Part shown: in pieces, positions 1 through 8,277 of the stretch
Layout: each line of letters begins with the position of its first letter
How positions within the stretch are numbered: the stretch's first letter is position 1
NCBI GenBank assembly: GCA_045636705.1
Contig: JAZTYA010000003.1
Coordinates: 1 to 29,741 of the forward strand
DNA: 29,741 nucleotides
Direction: 5' to 3'
DNA from: SFWF01 sp045636705
GTDB taxonomy: Bacteria; Bacillota; Clostridia; Oscillospirales; Acutalibacteraceae
Program-made: the position numbers and the translations under genes
The notes under the pieces: generated by a model
Databases searched by the model: none
What the model saw: only the letters and a program-made list of their open reading frames with translations
What the model was told of the DNA's origin: nothing

Positions 1-1
1 T

Positions 2-3000
2 GCTCTTACCTCAACAGAGGCTACTATAAGCGAGATTGACAAGACTATTTCACTCCCATTAGTTTGGGGCGAAAAGGTAACAGTTAATAAGCTTTTAAGC
101 GATGTTAAGATTGCCGGTAACGCTTATATTACTGTTGAATCTGATGATGATTATATTACCGAAGGCGATAAGGTATTAGTTCATTATTATACAGGCGCAA
201 CAATTGAGTATAAGATTATCGGTGGTGTTCCGGACGGTTCACAGGTAAATATCTTTAAGCCTTCAAATATAGGAGATGCTATTACATTCTATAATTCGGA
301 TGAAGAGCAAATTGCTTTTGAAAACAAGGCGGAAAATAAGATTTACTTTAGCTTTGAGTATTATACAGCTAAGGAAAATGCTTATCAGCCCGGTGTTAAG
401 GACGTAGAAAACGGCACAGATGCACAAGTGGGTATGTATCTCCCCGCAGGTAGAAATAAGTTTGAACAGACCTATACTGTTACTACCGACAGTGGAAGCC
501 TTGTTCCTTTCATTAAGTCTGTAGCATCGACAACCGAAGCCATTTATGTTTGGAACGTTGTTGTTAAGCTTAATGACGTAGAAGTTCCTGTAGCATATGC
601 TTTAAGTGAAACCGCTAAGGTTACTTATCTTGAAATTGAATATGTTGCAGATATGTTAAAGATAAATCCCGATAATTATAACTTTATAACAAGAGTTGAC
701 CTATCGGATATTGAAACCACCGATATTACTAAGGGAACCTATCTTGGAGTCCTTGGCTCAACTGCATACATTCCAGCAATATCCGATTCTAAAATGGATG
801 TCTTTAAAGTTTCTGCTGATTATTATCTTTCGGGTCATGCTGATGCGTTACATATATTCCATTCTAATGGAACAGAGGCTGGAGTTAGCGGACAAATGCA
901 GGGAAGTTCTGGCAGCCTCAAAATAGGTGAAAAAGGCACAATTGATTCTTACAAAAATTTCGAACATACTGGGGACATAGCAATTTATCTTGCTGTTGAA
1001 GTCAATACTGCGACAAAGTATATTCCTGATTATGCGTATTTCTGGAACTACAAGTTAGCAACTAATGCTCACGGAACTGTTACCTTTATTGAGCAAGGAA
1101 AATTTGCTCAAGGCAAGTCGTTAACAAGTGGTGTTAACTTAACAATTCCTGTTAGTGAAATCACTTATGAAAACGACGCGGTAACTACTATTGTAAACGA
1201 TAAGGTTTATACCTTTGGTGATACAAATTCTGATGGCAAGTTTAATGTTTGCGACCTTGTTTATATGGCAAACGCTGATAGCAAATTCAAGGATGTTCGT
1301 TCAACCGGTAAGGGAGTATACGAAACCGAAATATATCAGATGTCTGCTGTTAGAACAAAGATTTGGGAGTCTGCCTTTAACGAAGCTTCGCTAGGTAGCC
1401 TTATTGGAAATAACGTTAAGTTTACCTCTGTTGAAAAGCAGTATCTACGTGCAAATGAACAGACCATAAATGATGTTAGATTCTTCGTAGGACAGGGCGC
1501 CGGCACTGACGGTGAGTATGCTTACTTTACTGTATCTACTGCAAATGCAGAGGTTGGTACAAAGGGATTCCTTATCAGAAAGTATCGCATATCAGATGGT
1601 GAGCATATTGCTACAACAACCACACCTATTATAGGCGTTGGTAAAGCAAACGACCTAACCTACAACCCGAACCTACAAATTGTTGGTAAGGAAGAAAAGG
1701 GTTGTTTGGTTGCCATTTACAATTCTAGCCATCCTTTACAGATTGCATTTATTGACCCCGATACTTTACAGTTAGCTACTGTTGTTCTTCCTTCAGGACA
1801 GGTTGTTGAAGGAAGCATGGATATGACCGACACTAATGGTTTATTAGAGAACTTCAAGGGTGGTTCTGCTATCTCTTATAATGAGAAGCGTGACTGCTAT
1901 GTTATTGGTTCTTACCTATATATCCTTGATGCTAACTTTAACCTACAAACACTTCATACCCGTGACAGAAACCTTGACGGTTCTGCAGGTTACACAAGCC
2001 AGGGTATGTGCTCGGATGATGCTTATATTTACTTCAACATGAGTCCTCCCGGTGAAGGTGTTCCTTTCGCAGAGAGAGATAACCTTATTGTCGTTTATGA
2101 CTGGGATGGTAATTATGTAACAACTATTACCATTGACAACAACAACGAGAGTGAATCACTATTCTTTGCAAATGGCGAACTTTATATTTCCTACAACGTA
2201 TTTAATGGTGCTACACTCCAGAAGGTTGACTTTACAGTTGATTATGATAATACATTTTCAACAACAACCAAGGCAGAAGGTTCTGACCTTAGAATAATGT
2301 CTTATAACATTTATGCTCAGAAATATAGTGGAATTACTACTTCTAGCAGAGTAGGACATTTAAAGGATATTCTCAACAACTATATGCCTGATGTAATCGG
2401 CGTTCAGGAAGTTGATACACCTTGGCATACTGCAATTTCATCCAGCATAACTTCTGCAGGTGTTTATGAATTCGCTTGCAAGACAACTTCTACCGGTTTA
2501 GATAATATGACAACTATGCTTTATAACAAAAATACTGTAAAGCTAGTTGAAGAATACGTTGTTGATTTAGATGCCGGCAGTGATATAAGAGTTTTCTCGG
2601 TTGCTGTATTTGAAAAGCTTTCTGATGGTAAGCAGTTCGTAGCTATCAATACTCACCCTGCACCATCAAGCAGAGAAGAAGAATATCCGAGACACATGAA
2701 CCGCATTACCGAGTTGATGAACGAAACACAAGACAAATATAAGAATTTACCGATAATTATGACTTGTGACTTCAACACCAAAGAGCAGTCATCATATTAT
2801 GCTGACTTTATAATCAATACGGGAATTAAGGATGCAAAGTACGAAGCTGATACCTTATTAAATGACTATTGCACCTATTCAGGAATCAATGTTAAACCAA
2901 AGCCGGGCAATGCTAACTGTATTGACCATATCTTTGTTAACAAGAGAGTAGGAGTAAAAACCTTTGCAGCGGTTGTTGATTATGGCGTAGAAACTCTTTC

Positions 3001-4447
3001 AGACCATATTCCGATTCGCGCTGACATCGTGCTTAAGGATGCTCCTATGACTACAGTTGCTTGTATCGGTGATAGCCTTACTGCCGGACACAACTGGCCG
3101 GGTGAAGCATATCCCGTATATCTTTCACAGAATTTAGGTAAGAGCTTTACTGTTAAGAACTACGGTATAAACGGTGTATCTATCACCGGTCTTTCTCCAA
3201 ACTCTTACACAAGCTTTATTGATACAACCAAATATACTAACAGTCTTAATGCAAATCCTGACGTTGTTGTATTTATTCTTGGTACTAATGATTCTAAGGT
3301 TTGGGCTGAGGCAAAGAGTGATTATAAGTCAATGTACGTTGAACTTATCCAGTCCTATAAGGATAGCAATCCTAACGTGAAGATTATTCTTGTTACTTCA
3401 CCTCCAACTATGGATAACCGCTTTGGCATTAACAACACCGTTATAGGTGGCGAACTTCGTGATATCCAGATTGAAATTGCAGATGAACTTGACCTTACAT
3501 TAGTTGATGCAAACAAAGTCTTCAACGAGTATGAAGGCGGAATAGAAGCTCTTGTAAGAGAAGGGGATGGAGTTCATTTCTCAGTAGAAGGAGCGCAGTT
3601 AATGGCAGAACTTGTTGAGGATGCTATTTATGATGCTATTGATTCAAAGGTAGTTGACCTTGCAATCTTTATGGGCCAGTCAAATATGGCAGGTCGTGGT
3701 GAAGTTGAAAATGCTCCCTCGGTACCTGTTGGACACGGTTATGAGTTTAGAGCTGTTACAGACCCAACAAAGCTTTATGCAGTTTCTGAGCCTTTCGGTA
3801 AAAACGAGTACAACGCTGCAATTGCTGATAGCAGACACGCAGAAAGTGGTTCAATGGTTTCTGCGTTAATGGAAACCTACTATCAAGAAACAGGTATTCC
3901 GATTGTTGGTGTATTTGCTGCTCAAGGCGGCACGTCTACCGAGTTCTGGGCTCCTGGTGGAATTGCTTTAACCGATGCTATTGCACGTTATAAGGCTGCA
4001 GAAAAGTATCTTTTAGACAATGGTTATACCATAAGAAATAGATTTATGGTTTGGTGTCAAGGTGAAAGCGACGGAGATGCAGGAATTGCTACCGAAACCT
4101 ATAAGACAAAGCTTACAGCTATTATTAATACAATGTTCGATAACGGCATTGAAGATGCTATGATTGTCAGAATTGGTAATAAGAATAGTAGCGCTACTGT
4201 ATACGACAGAGTAATTTTGGCACAGACCGAACTTTGCCGTGATACTGAAAATGTTGTTTTGGTTTCAACTTCATTTGCAGGAATGTCTGATAGGGGACTT
4301 ATGAAGGATGAGTTCCATTATTATCAGGAAGGCTACAACGAAGTAGGTGAAGAGGCTGCAAAGAATATTGCTTCCTACTTTAAGACCGGCGTTGAACCCA
4401 GCTTCTATGATGTTGAATATGACAACACCTATGTTCCTAATAAATAA
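2..4447 (+). CDS. Large multidomain (presumably secreted) protein: dockerin-like loop, EEP domain, SGNH esterase, SASA esterase; 5' end outside window
   Basis: The frame is open from the first bases, so the gene starts upstream; 1,481 residues are visible and numbered here from nt 2. Residues 1-400 are beta-rich with no recognised catalytic motif. At 407-418 lies a calcium-loop motif (DTNSDGKFNVCD) like one half of a dockerin. Residues 480-755 look propeller-like. An EEP (DNase I-like) domain covers about 761-1012: SYN, E803 in GVQEV, H885 in NTHP, D923 and N925 in CDFN, D975-H976, D1001-H1002. An SGNH hydrolase covers about 1018-1205: GDS with S1025, GIN with N1057, GTND with N1096, D1189 and H1192. 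A sialate-O-acetylesterase-like domain covers about 1222-1475: GQSNMAG with S1227, QGES with E1355, D1436 and H1439. All three catalytic sets look intact. There is no LPXTG or membrane anchor at the C-terminus. Secretion is inferred from the architecture, since the N-terminus is missing. Substrates are unknown; deacetylation of glycans is likely for the two esterases. Confidence 0.85.
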   Translation, partial: ALTSTEATISEIDKTISLPLVWGEKVTVNKLLSDVKIAGNAYITVESDDDYITEGDKVLVHYYTGATIEYKIIGGVPDGSQVNIFKPSNIGDAITFYNSDEEQIAFENKAENKIYFSFEYYTAKENAYQPGVKDVENGTDAQVGMYLPAGRNKFEQTYTVTTDSGSLVPFIKSVASTTEAIYVWNVVVKLNDVEVPVAYALSETAKVTYLEIEYVADMLKINPDNYNFITRVDLSDIETTDITKGTYLGVLGSTAYIPAISDSKMDVFKVSADYYLSGHADALHIFHSNGTEAGVSGQMQGSSGSLKIGEKGTIDSYKNFEHTGDIAIYLAVEVNTATKYIPDYAYFWNYKLATNAHGTVTFIEQGKFAQGKSLTSGVNLTIPVSEITYENDAVTTIVNDKVYTFGDTNSDGKFNVCDLVYMANADSKFKDVRSTGKGVYETEIYQMSAVRTKIWESAFNEASLGSLIGNNVKFTSVEKQYLRANEQTINDVRFFVGQGAGTDGEYAYFTVSTANAEVGTKGFLIRKYRISDGEHIATTTTPIIGVGKANDLTYNPNLQIVGKEEKGCLVAIYNSSHPLQIAFIDPDTLQLATVVLPSGQVVEGSMDMTDTNGLLENFKGGSAISYNEKRDCYVIGSYLYILDANFNLQTLHTRDRNLDGSAGYTSQGMCSDDAYIYFNMSPPGEGVPFAERDNLIVVYDWDGNYVTTITIDNNNESESLFFANGELYISYNVFNGATLQKVDFTVDYDNTFSTTTKAEGSDLRIMSYNIYAQKYSGITTSSRVGHLKDILNNYMPDVIGVQEVDTPWHTAISSSITSAGVYEFACKTTSTGLDNMTTMLYNKNTVKLVEEYVVDLDAGSDIRVFSVAVFEKLSDGKQFVAINTHPAPSSREEEYPRHMNRITELMNETQDKYKNLPIIMTCDFNTKEQSSYYADFIINTGIKDAKYEADTLLNDYCTYSGINVKPKPGNANCIDHIFVNKRVGVKTFAAVVDYGVETLSDHIPIRADIVLKDAPMTTVACIGDSLTAGHNWPGEAYPVYLSQNLGKSFTVKNYGINGVSITGLSPNSYTSFIDTTKYTNSLNANPDVVVFILGTNDSKVWAEAKSDYKSMYVELIQSYKDSNPNVKIILVTSPPTMDNRFGINNTVIGGELRDIQIEIADELDLTLVDANKVFNEYEGGIEALVREGDGVHFSVEGAQLMAELVEDAIYDAIDSKVVDLAIFMGQSNMAGRGEVENAPSVPVGHGYEFRAVTDPTKLYAVSEPFGKNEYNAAIADSRHAESGSMVSALMETYYQETGIPIVGVFAAQGGTSTEFWAPGGIALTDAIARYKAAEKYLLDNGYTIRNRFMVWCQGESDGDAGIATETYKTKLTAIINTMFDNGIEDAMIVRIGNKNSSATVYDRVILAQTELCRDTENVVLVSTSFAGMSDRGLMKDEFHYYQEGYNEVGEEAAKNIASYFKTGVEPSFYDVEYDNTYVPNK

Positions 4448-4460
4448 GTTTTAATACTAC

Positions 4461-4497
4461 AAAAAACCGATACGGGATTTTTCCGTATCGGTTTTTT
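4461..4497 (+). terminator. Intrinsic terminator after the multidomain esterase gene
   Basis: A perfect 9-bp stem, CCGATACGG / CCGTATCGG (4467-4475 and 4483-4491), has a 7-nt loop and is followed by six T. Six A precede the stem, so it could work on both strands. It lies 13 nt after the stop codon. Confidence 0.9.
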
Positions 4498-4570
4498 ATT
4501 TCTACCTTTTATTTTTCATTTTTACAGGATATAACTCTTTTCGTCAAGACGAGGTAAGTTAAATTTATAA

Positions 4571-4671
4571 AAAATGTTAAAAAATGTTAAATTATTTTAG
4601 TGAAACAGACAAAAAATAGAAAAATAAGCCAAATATATTGCAAATTGTCTAACAATATGATAAAATGTTAA
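4571..4671. repeat. Three copies of the 10-mer AAAATGTTAA upstream of spo0A
   Basis: Two perfect tandem copies lie at 4571-4580 and 4581-4590, and a third perfect copy at 4662-4671, just before the spo0A ribosome binding site. A near-palindrome ATTGT-CTA-ACAAT lies at 4644-4656; its left arm resembles a Spo0A box (TTGTCGAA with one mismatch). A TATGAT -10 candidate at 4656-4661 lacks a convincing -35. AT-rich background makes chance possible. Confidence 0.45.
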
Positions 4672-4694
4672 ACAAATACGAAGGAGGAATTAAT

Positions 4695-5471
4695 ATGCAA
4701 ACGAAACTAAAAATACTAATTGCAGACAACCAAACAGAATTTGGCGAAACACACGGAAAAGTTCTTGAGAATTATGGAATGGAGGTTTTCTTATGCGCTA
4801 AGGACGGGATAGTAGTAATAGACAAGGCGCTTAAACTAAAACCGGACGTTATTCTTGCAGACGTTTTTATGCCTAATATGGATATACTAGGCGTTTTAAC
4901 AACTCTAAAAGAGAAGATGAGTAAGGATATGCCGTTAGTCATGGCTATGTCAAGCTTTGATAATCCAAGACTTGAAAAGGAAACCTTGAATGCCGGTGCG
5001 GCTTACTATTTTCTAAAGCCTTTTGACATAAGCACCTTAGCAGACAGAATCATTCAACTATCAGGTTGGAAAAGTGATAGAGGTCCCGTTATCGTCAGAG
5101 ATAACGTTGTGACAGATGCAGAACTTGAGGTAATGGTAACCGAGATTATACATCAAATCGGTGTTCCTGCACATATTAAAGGTTATCATTATCTTCGTGA
5201 ATCAATTATGCTTTCAATTAAGAATGATGATATTATAAACTCGGTAACAAAGCTTTTATATCCAACGGTGGCAAAGAAGTTCCAAACTACTTCTTCAAGG
5301 GTTGAAAGAGCAATCAGACACGCCATTGAGGTTGCTTGGGACAGGGGAGACATCGACGTTTTAAACTCCTTCTTTGGTTTTACAATAAACAATTCCCGCG
5401 GCAAACCGACAAATAGCGAATTTATCGCAATGATTTCTGATAAATTAAGGCTAAAGCTTAAAGCCGGTTAA
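4695..5471 (+). CDS. spo0A: Sporulation master response regulator Spo0A
   Basis: Spo0A is the transcription factor activated through the sporulation phosphorelay or by orphan kinases. The 258-residue protein matches the family length. The receiver domain (1-125) has phospho-acceptor D56, the same number as in B. subtilis, and the switch lysine K108 in LKPF. The C-terminal DNA-binding domain (about 150-258) has the diagnostic segments IGVPAHIKGYHYLRE, SSRVERAIRHAIEVAW and KPTNSEFIAM. The ATG at 4695 was chosen because AAGGAGG lies 7 nt upstream; a longer frame from 4665 has no such site. One oddity: the usual acidic pair after the first strand (Asp-Asp in B. subtilis) is D11-N12 here, and the Gly after MPxxD is Ile. 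The gene stands alone between a terminator and a new promoter. Confidence 0.96.
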   Translation: MQTKLKILIADNQTEFGETHGKVLENYGMEVFLCAKDGIVVIDKALKLKPDVILADVFMPNMDILGVLTTLKEKMSKDMPLVMAMSSFDNPRLEKETLNAGAAYYFLKPFDISTLADRIIQLSGWKSDRGPVIVRDNVVTDAELEVMVTEIIHQIGVPAHIKGYHYLRESIMLSIKNDDIINSVTKLLYPTVAKKFQTTSSRVERAIRHAIEVAWDRGDIDVLNSFFGFTINNSRGKPTNSEFIAMISDKLRLKLKAG

Positions 5472-5478
5472 ATTTTAC

Positions 5479-5507
5479 TTGTTAATTTTGCTTTGTTGTG
5501 CTATAAC
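5479..5507 (+). promoter_or_regulatory. Probable sigma-A promoter of the metallophosphoesterase gene
   Basis: TTGTTA (5479-5484) and TATAAC (5502-5507) are separated by 17 nt. They lie directly after the spo0A stop, with the ribosome binding site AAGGAG at 5533-5538. No terminator is visible between spo0A and this gene, so readthrough is also possible. Confidence 0.5.
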
Positions 5508-5544
5508 TAAGATAGAATTTAATTAAATTCATAAGGAGAAGGTT

Positions 5545-6660
5545 ATGTGCAACGAACCACGTATAGTTAAAGATAATAAGGATATAGAGCAAATTTTATT
5601 TGCTAGTTGCTCCTATGGCTTATACGAAGGCTTTAAGTTAAAAAACAAGCAGTTTTGTATGCTTGTTACTACCGATGTTCACGAGTGCAAGGAAAGACTT
5701 ACTGCGGCCATTGACTATTTAAACTATTATGATGCTATAGACTGTGGTATTTGCCTTGGAGATTTCCAGGCAAGCAATTTTACGTCTAATGACGGCACTT
5801 GGTATTATGAAGCAATAAAACACGTTAAGAAACCCTTTATGACCATTGTTGGCAACCACGACGTAGGCAATAGTAAAGACCCTGCGGTTTCGGCTAGTTC
5901 AAAAGAGGTTTTTGAAAAGTATATACGTCCAACTGCACATATTTCGGGCATTGATGATTTTAATGAACCTCATTTTTTAAAGATTTATGATGAATATAAA
6001 GTAGCTTTAATTGGCTTGGATATTTATGGAGACCCATCGCCACTCGATGAAGACGGCAAGTATATCGTAGGTCGTGGTTCAGGCAATATTATGCAAAGTG
6101 AAATTGACTGGTTTATTGAGTCACTTGCAAAGATTCCTTCAGGGTATCATTTAGCTGTTGCAATGCACATCTTTTTTGATGCTGATGAGCCTATCGATTC
6201 GCCGTGGTGCCAAAAAGGTTCTGACCTTGGTTGTGGCAACGGAGCTTACGGCGGCAATGATATAATTCCTGACATTGTTGATGCTTGGGTAAACGGCAAG
6301 GCCTTGAAGGCTACATATAAAGCAAACTTTGATTGCTTGCCCGATATATCGGTTGATTGCGATTTTTCATCTCGTGGAGAAGGTGTATTTGCGTCATATC
6401 TTGTAGGTCACTATCATAGAGATATCCTTTCAAGCAGTAAAAAATATCCTTACCAAAAGATAATAGCATTTCCTGCAACTGCTAACGACCTTTTACAAAA
6501 CTTCCCAAGCGACCTTCCAAGAGTTAAGGGAACATGTTCGGATGACGCTATAACTACCTTTAGCATCTATCCTAAAAAAAGACAGATAAGACTTGTTCGT
6601 ATCGGCAGCAATATGTCTGTTAATATGGATGATAGAAGATATTTAGTTCTTGACTATTAA
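5545..6660 (+). CDS. Calcineurin-like metallophosphoesterase, cytosolic
   Basis: This 371-residue protein has the full set of calcineurin-type metal-binding motifs: D44-x-H46 (TTDVHE), D73 (GDFQ), N104-H105 (GNHD), H208 (AMH), and H289/H291 (GHYH). These bind two metal ions and hydrolyse phosphomonoesters or diesters; the substrate cannot be read from sequence. No signal peptide or membrane segment is visible, so it should act in the cytosol. An insert at about 210-290 contains several Cys (WCQKG, LGCGNG). The start is fixed by AAGGAG 6 nt before the ATG. It is a single-gene unit with its own promoter and a shared terminator, facing the AraC gene tail to tail. Confidence 0.85.
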   Translation: MCNEPRIVKDNKDIEQILFASCSYGLYEGFKLKNKQFCMLVTTDVHECKERLTAAIDYLNYYDAIDCGICLGDFQASNFTSNDGTWYYEAIKHVKKPFMTIVGNHDVGNSKDPAVSASSKEVFEKYIRPTAHISGIDDFNEPHFLKIYDEYKVALIGLDIYGDPSPLDEDGKYIVGRGSGNIMQSEIDWFIESLAKIPSGYHLAVAMHIFFDADEPIDSPWCQKGSDLGCGNGAYGGNDIIPDIVDAWVNGKALKATYKANFDCLPDISVDCDFSSRGEGVFASYLVGHYHRDILSSSKKYPYQKIIAFPATANDLLQNFPSDLPRVKGTCSDDAITTFSIYPKKRQIRLVRIGSNMSVNMDDRRYLVLDY

Positions 6661-6663
6661 AAT

Positions 6664-6692
6664 AAAAAAACCTCCGATATCGGAGGTTTTTT
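6664..6692. terminator. Bidirectional terminator between convergent phosphoesterase and AraC genes
   Basis: The perfect 16-bp palindrome CCTCCGATATCGGAGG (6671-6686) is flanked by seven A and six T. It therefore ends transcripts from both sides; the two stop codons lie at 6660 and 6694. Confidence 0.93.
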
Positions 6693-6693
6693 G

Positions 6694-7491
6694 TTATATT
6701 TCGTACTTATTATAAACTTCACGCGCATATTCTCTTGGGGTCTGTTTCATACGACGTTTAAAAGCATAACTGAAATAACTTTGCGAGGAAAATCCACACT
6801 CTAAAGCAATTCTTGTAAGGGAATAGTTGGTAGTAAGGAGTAGATTAATTGATTTTTTTATTCTTTGTTCTTCAATATAATCGTGTAAGGTCTTACCAAC
6901 CGAAGCCTTAAAGGTATTATGAAAATGAATAGGACTTAACGACACCGATTTTGCAACCTTTTCAAGAGTTAATTCCTCGGTTAAATTATTTTTAATATAT
7001 TTAAGTGATGTTTCAATGACCGAGCCGCTGTTAGAGGAGTTGCCGCGCTTGATATTCTGCGAAAGGTCTCGGCTAATTGTATCTATAAGTTTTAGTAGAT
7101 AACTTTGCAGTATTATTTCTTCACTATCAGAAAGAAGATTATAATGTTTAATCAGTTTTTCAAAAATTTCTTTATACTCAGCATACTTATCTGTTTCGAA
7201 GGTGTTAGGCGTGTTTGTGAGTATGTCATATAACTCATCACTATGAATAATCATGTGGACATAGTAACATTTAAAAGGGAATTTAGCGTGTCTTATTTGT
7301 CCTGGCTTTGCGCAAATGAGCATATTCGGCTTTATTTGTTTTGCAGTAGAATCAATGTAAGAAATGCCGCCTTCTTCAAGTGGCAATTCAATTTCAAACA
7401 TTGAGGTTTTTCGGTTCTTACTAACCGATATGTTTTTTGCTGCAATATTTGAATCGTATATTCCTACCGCTATAATTTCTGGCAATACCAT
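6694..7491 (-). CDS. AraC-family transcriptional regulator
   Basis: A 265-residue AraC/XylS-type regulator. The N-terminal half (about 10-110) looks like a cupin-type sugar-sensing domain. The C-terminal 100 residues hold the double helix-turn-helix: LTLEKVAKSVSLSPIHFHNTFK, then the family hallmark RIALECGFSSQSYFSYAFKR and TPREYAR. The ATG at 7491 is preferred because AGGTGA lies 5 nt upstream; a GTG at 7500 would place that site inside the coding region. The gene is divergent from the five-gene catabolic run starting at 7603. By the usual logic of the family it probably activates that run when it binds a sugar-derived ligand, which is an inference. Confidence 0.9.
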   Translation of the reverse strand: MVLPEIIAVGIYDSNIAAKNISVSKNRKTSMFEIELPLEEGGISYIDSTAKQIKPNMLICAKPGQIRHAKFPFKCYYVHMIIHSDELYDILTNTPNTFETDKYAEYKEIFEKLIKHYNLLSDSEEIILQSYLLKLIDTISRDLSQNIKRGNSSNSGSVIETSLKYIKNNLTEELTLEKVAKSVSLSPIHFHNTFKASVGKTLHDYIEEQRIKKSINLLLTTNYSLTRIALECGFSSQSYFSYAFKRRMKQTPREYAREVYNKYEI

Positions 7492-7602
7492 TAAAATCAC
7501 CTATACAATAAGATTTCTAATAAAAACAGTAAAATTATTATATTTTTTTCACTAATATATACGATATCATTAATATAATAAATTGTCAAGGAGAATAGTT
7601 TT
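7492..7602. promoter_or_regulatory. Divergent control region between araC-type gene and catabolic operon
   Basis: This very AT-rich spacer holds a perfect TATAAT (7574-7579) for the rightward genes but no good -35 at 17 nt, as expected for an activator-dependent promoter. The ribosome binding site AAGGAGA (7588-7594) precedes the ATG at 7603. Exact operators cannot be assigned by eye. Confidence 0.45.
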
Positions 7603-8277
7603 ATGAAAATAACATATCTAGGACAAGCAGGATTTTTATTTGAGAAAGGCGGGTTTAAAATAATGATAGACCCATATCTTTCGAATAGTGTTATAAAGGT
7701 TAACCCTAAAAACTTTAGGCGTGTTCCCGTAAAAGAAGAACTATTTGAGATAAAGCCTGATGTTATGATTTTTACACACAACCATTTAGACCACTACGAC
7801 CCTGAAACCGCACCTCGCTTTATTACAAGTGAAACCAGTATAACGGTTTTATCTCCAACTTCGGTTTGGGATGAGGTTAGAAAGTTAGGCGGCTCTAATA
7901 ATTATATTCAATTTAATCGCCATACTACTTGGACCGAGAATGGCATTAAGTTTACTGCAGTAAAGGCAGAACATAGTGACCCCGATGCTATCGGCGTTAT
8001 TATTGATGACGGAGAAAAGAAATACTATATTACCGGTGACACCCTTTATAACGAAGAAGTTTTTGCCGATATACCGAAGGATATTTATGCTTTATTCCTT
8101 CCTGTAAACGGCGTTGGTAACAATATGAATATGACAGATGGTAAAAGATTTTGCGAAAGAGTTAAGCCTAAGTTTGCAGTGCCCGTACACTGCGGAATGT
8201 TTGATGAGCTTGATTCTGGCAAATTCGAATATAAAAACAAGGTAATACCCAAAATTTATGAGGAGGTAATTTTCTAA
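7603..8277 (+). CDS. UlaG-like metallo-beta-lactamase-fold hydrolase
   Basis: A 224-residue MBL-fold protein of the UlaG/lactonase-like subgroup. Metal ligands visible: H59-x-H61-x-D63-H64 (THNHLDHYD), H124 (AEHSD), D146 (TGDT) and H196 (PVHCGMFD). Family members include L-ascorbate-6-phosphate lactonase, and many have no known substrate. Next to a sugar-acid dehydratase, a lactonase that opens an aldonolactone is the most natural role, but that is inference from context. No signal peptide is seen. It is the first gene of the operon; its stop codon overlaps the next start (TAATG), implying translational coupling. Confidence 0.85.
   Translation: MKITYLGQAGFLFEKGGFKIMIDPYLSNSVIKVNPKNFRRVPVKEELFEIKPDVMIFTHNHLDHYDPETAPRFITSETSITVLSPTSVWDEVRKLGGSNNYIQFNRHTTWTENGIKFTAVKAEHSDPDAIGVIIDDGEKKYYITGDTLYNEEVFADIPKDIYALFLPVNGVGNNMNMTDGKRFCERVKPKFAVPVHCGMFDELDSGKFEYKNKVIPKIYEEVIF

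Noticed and set aside
4665..4694. Longer start for Spo0A
   Set aside because: No ribosome binding site precedes 4665; AAGGAGG sits inside that extension, 7 nt before the ATG at 4695.
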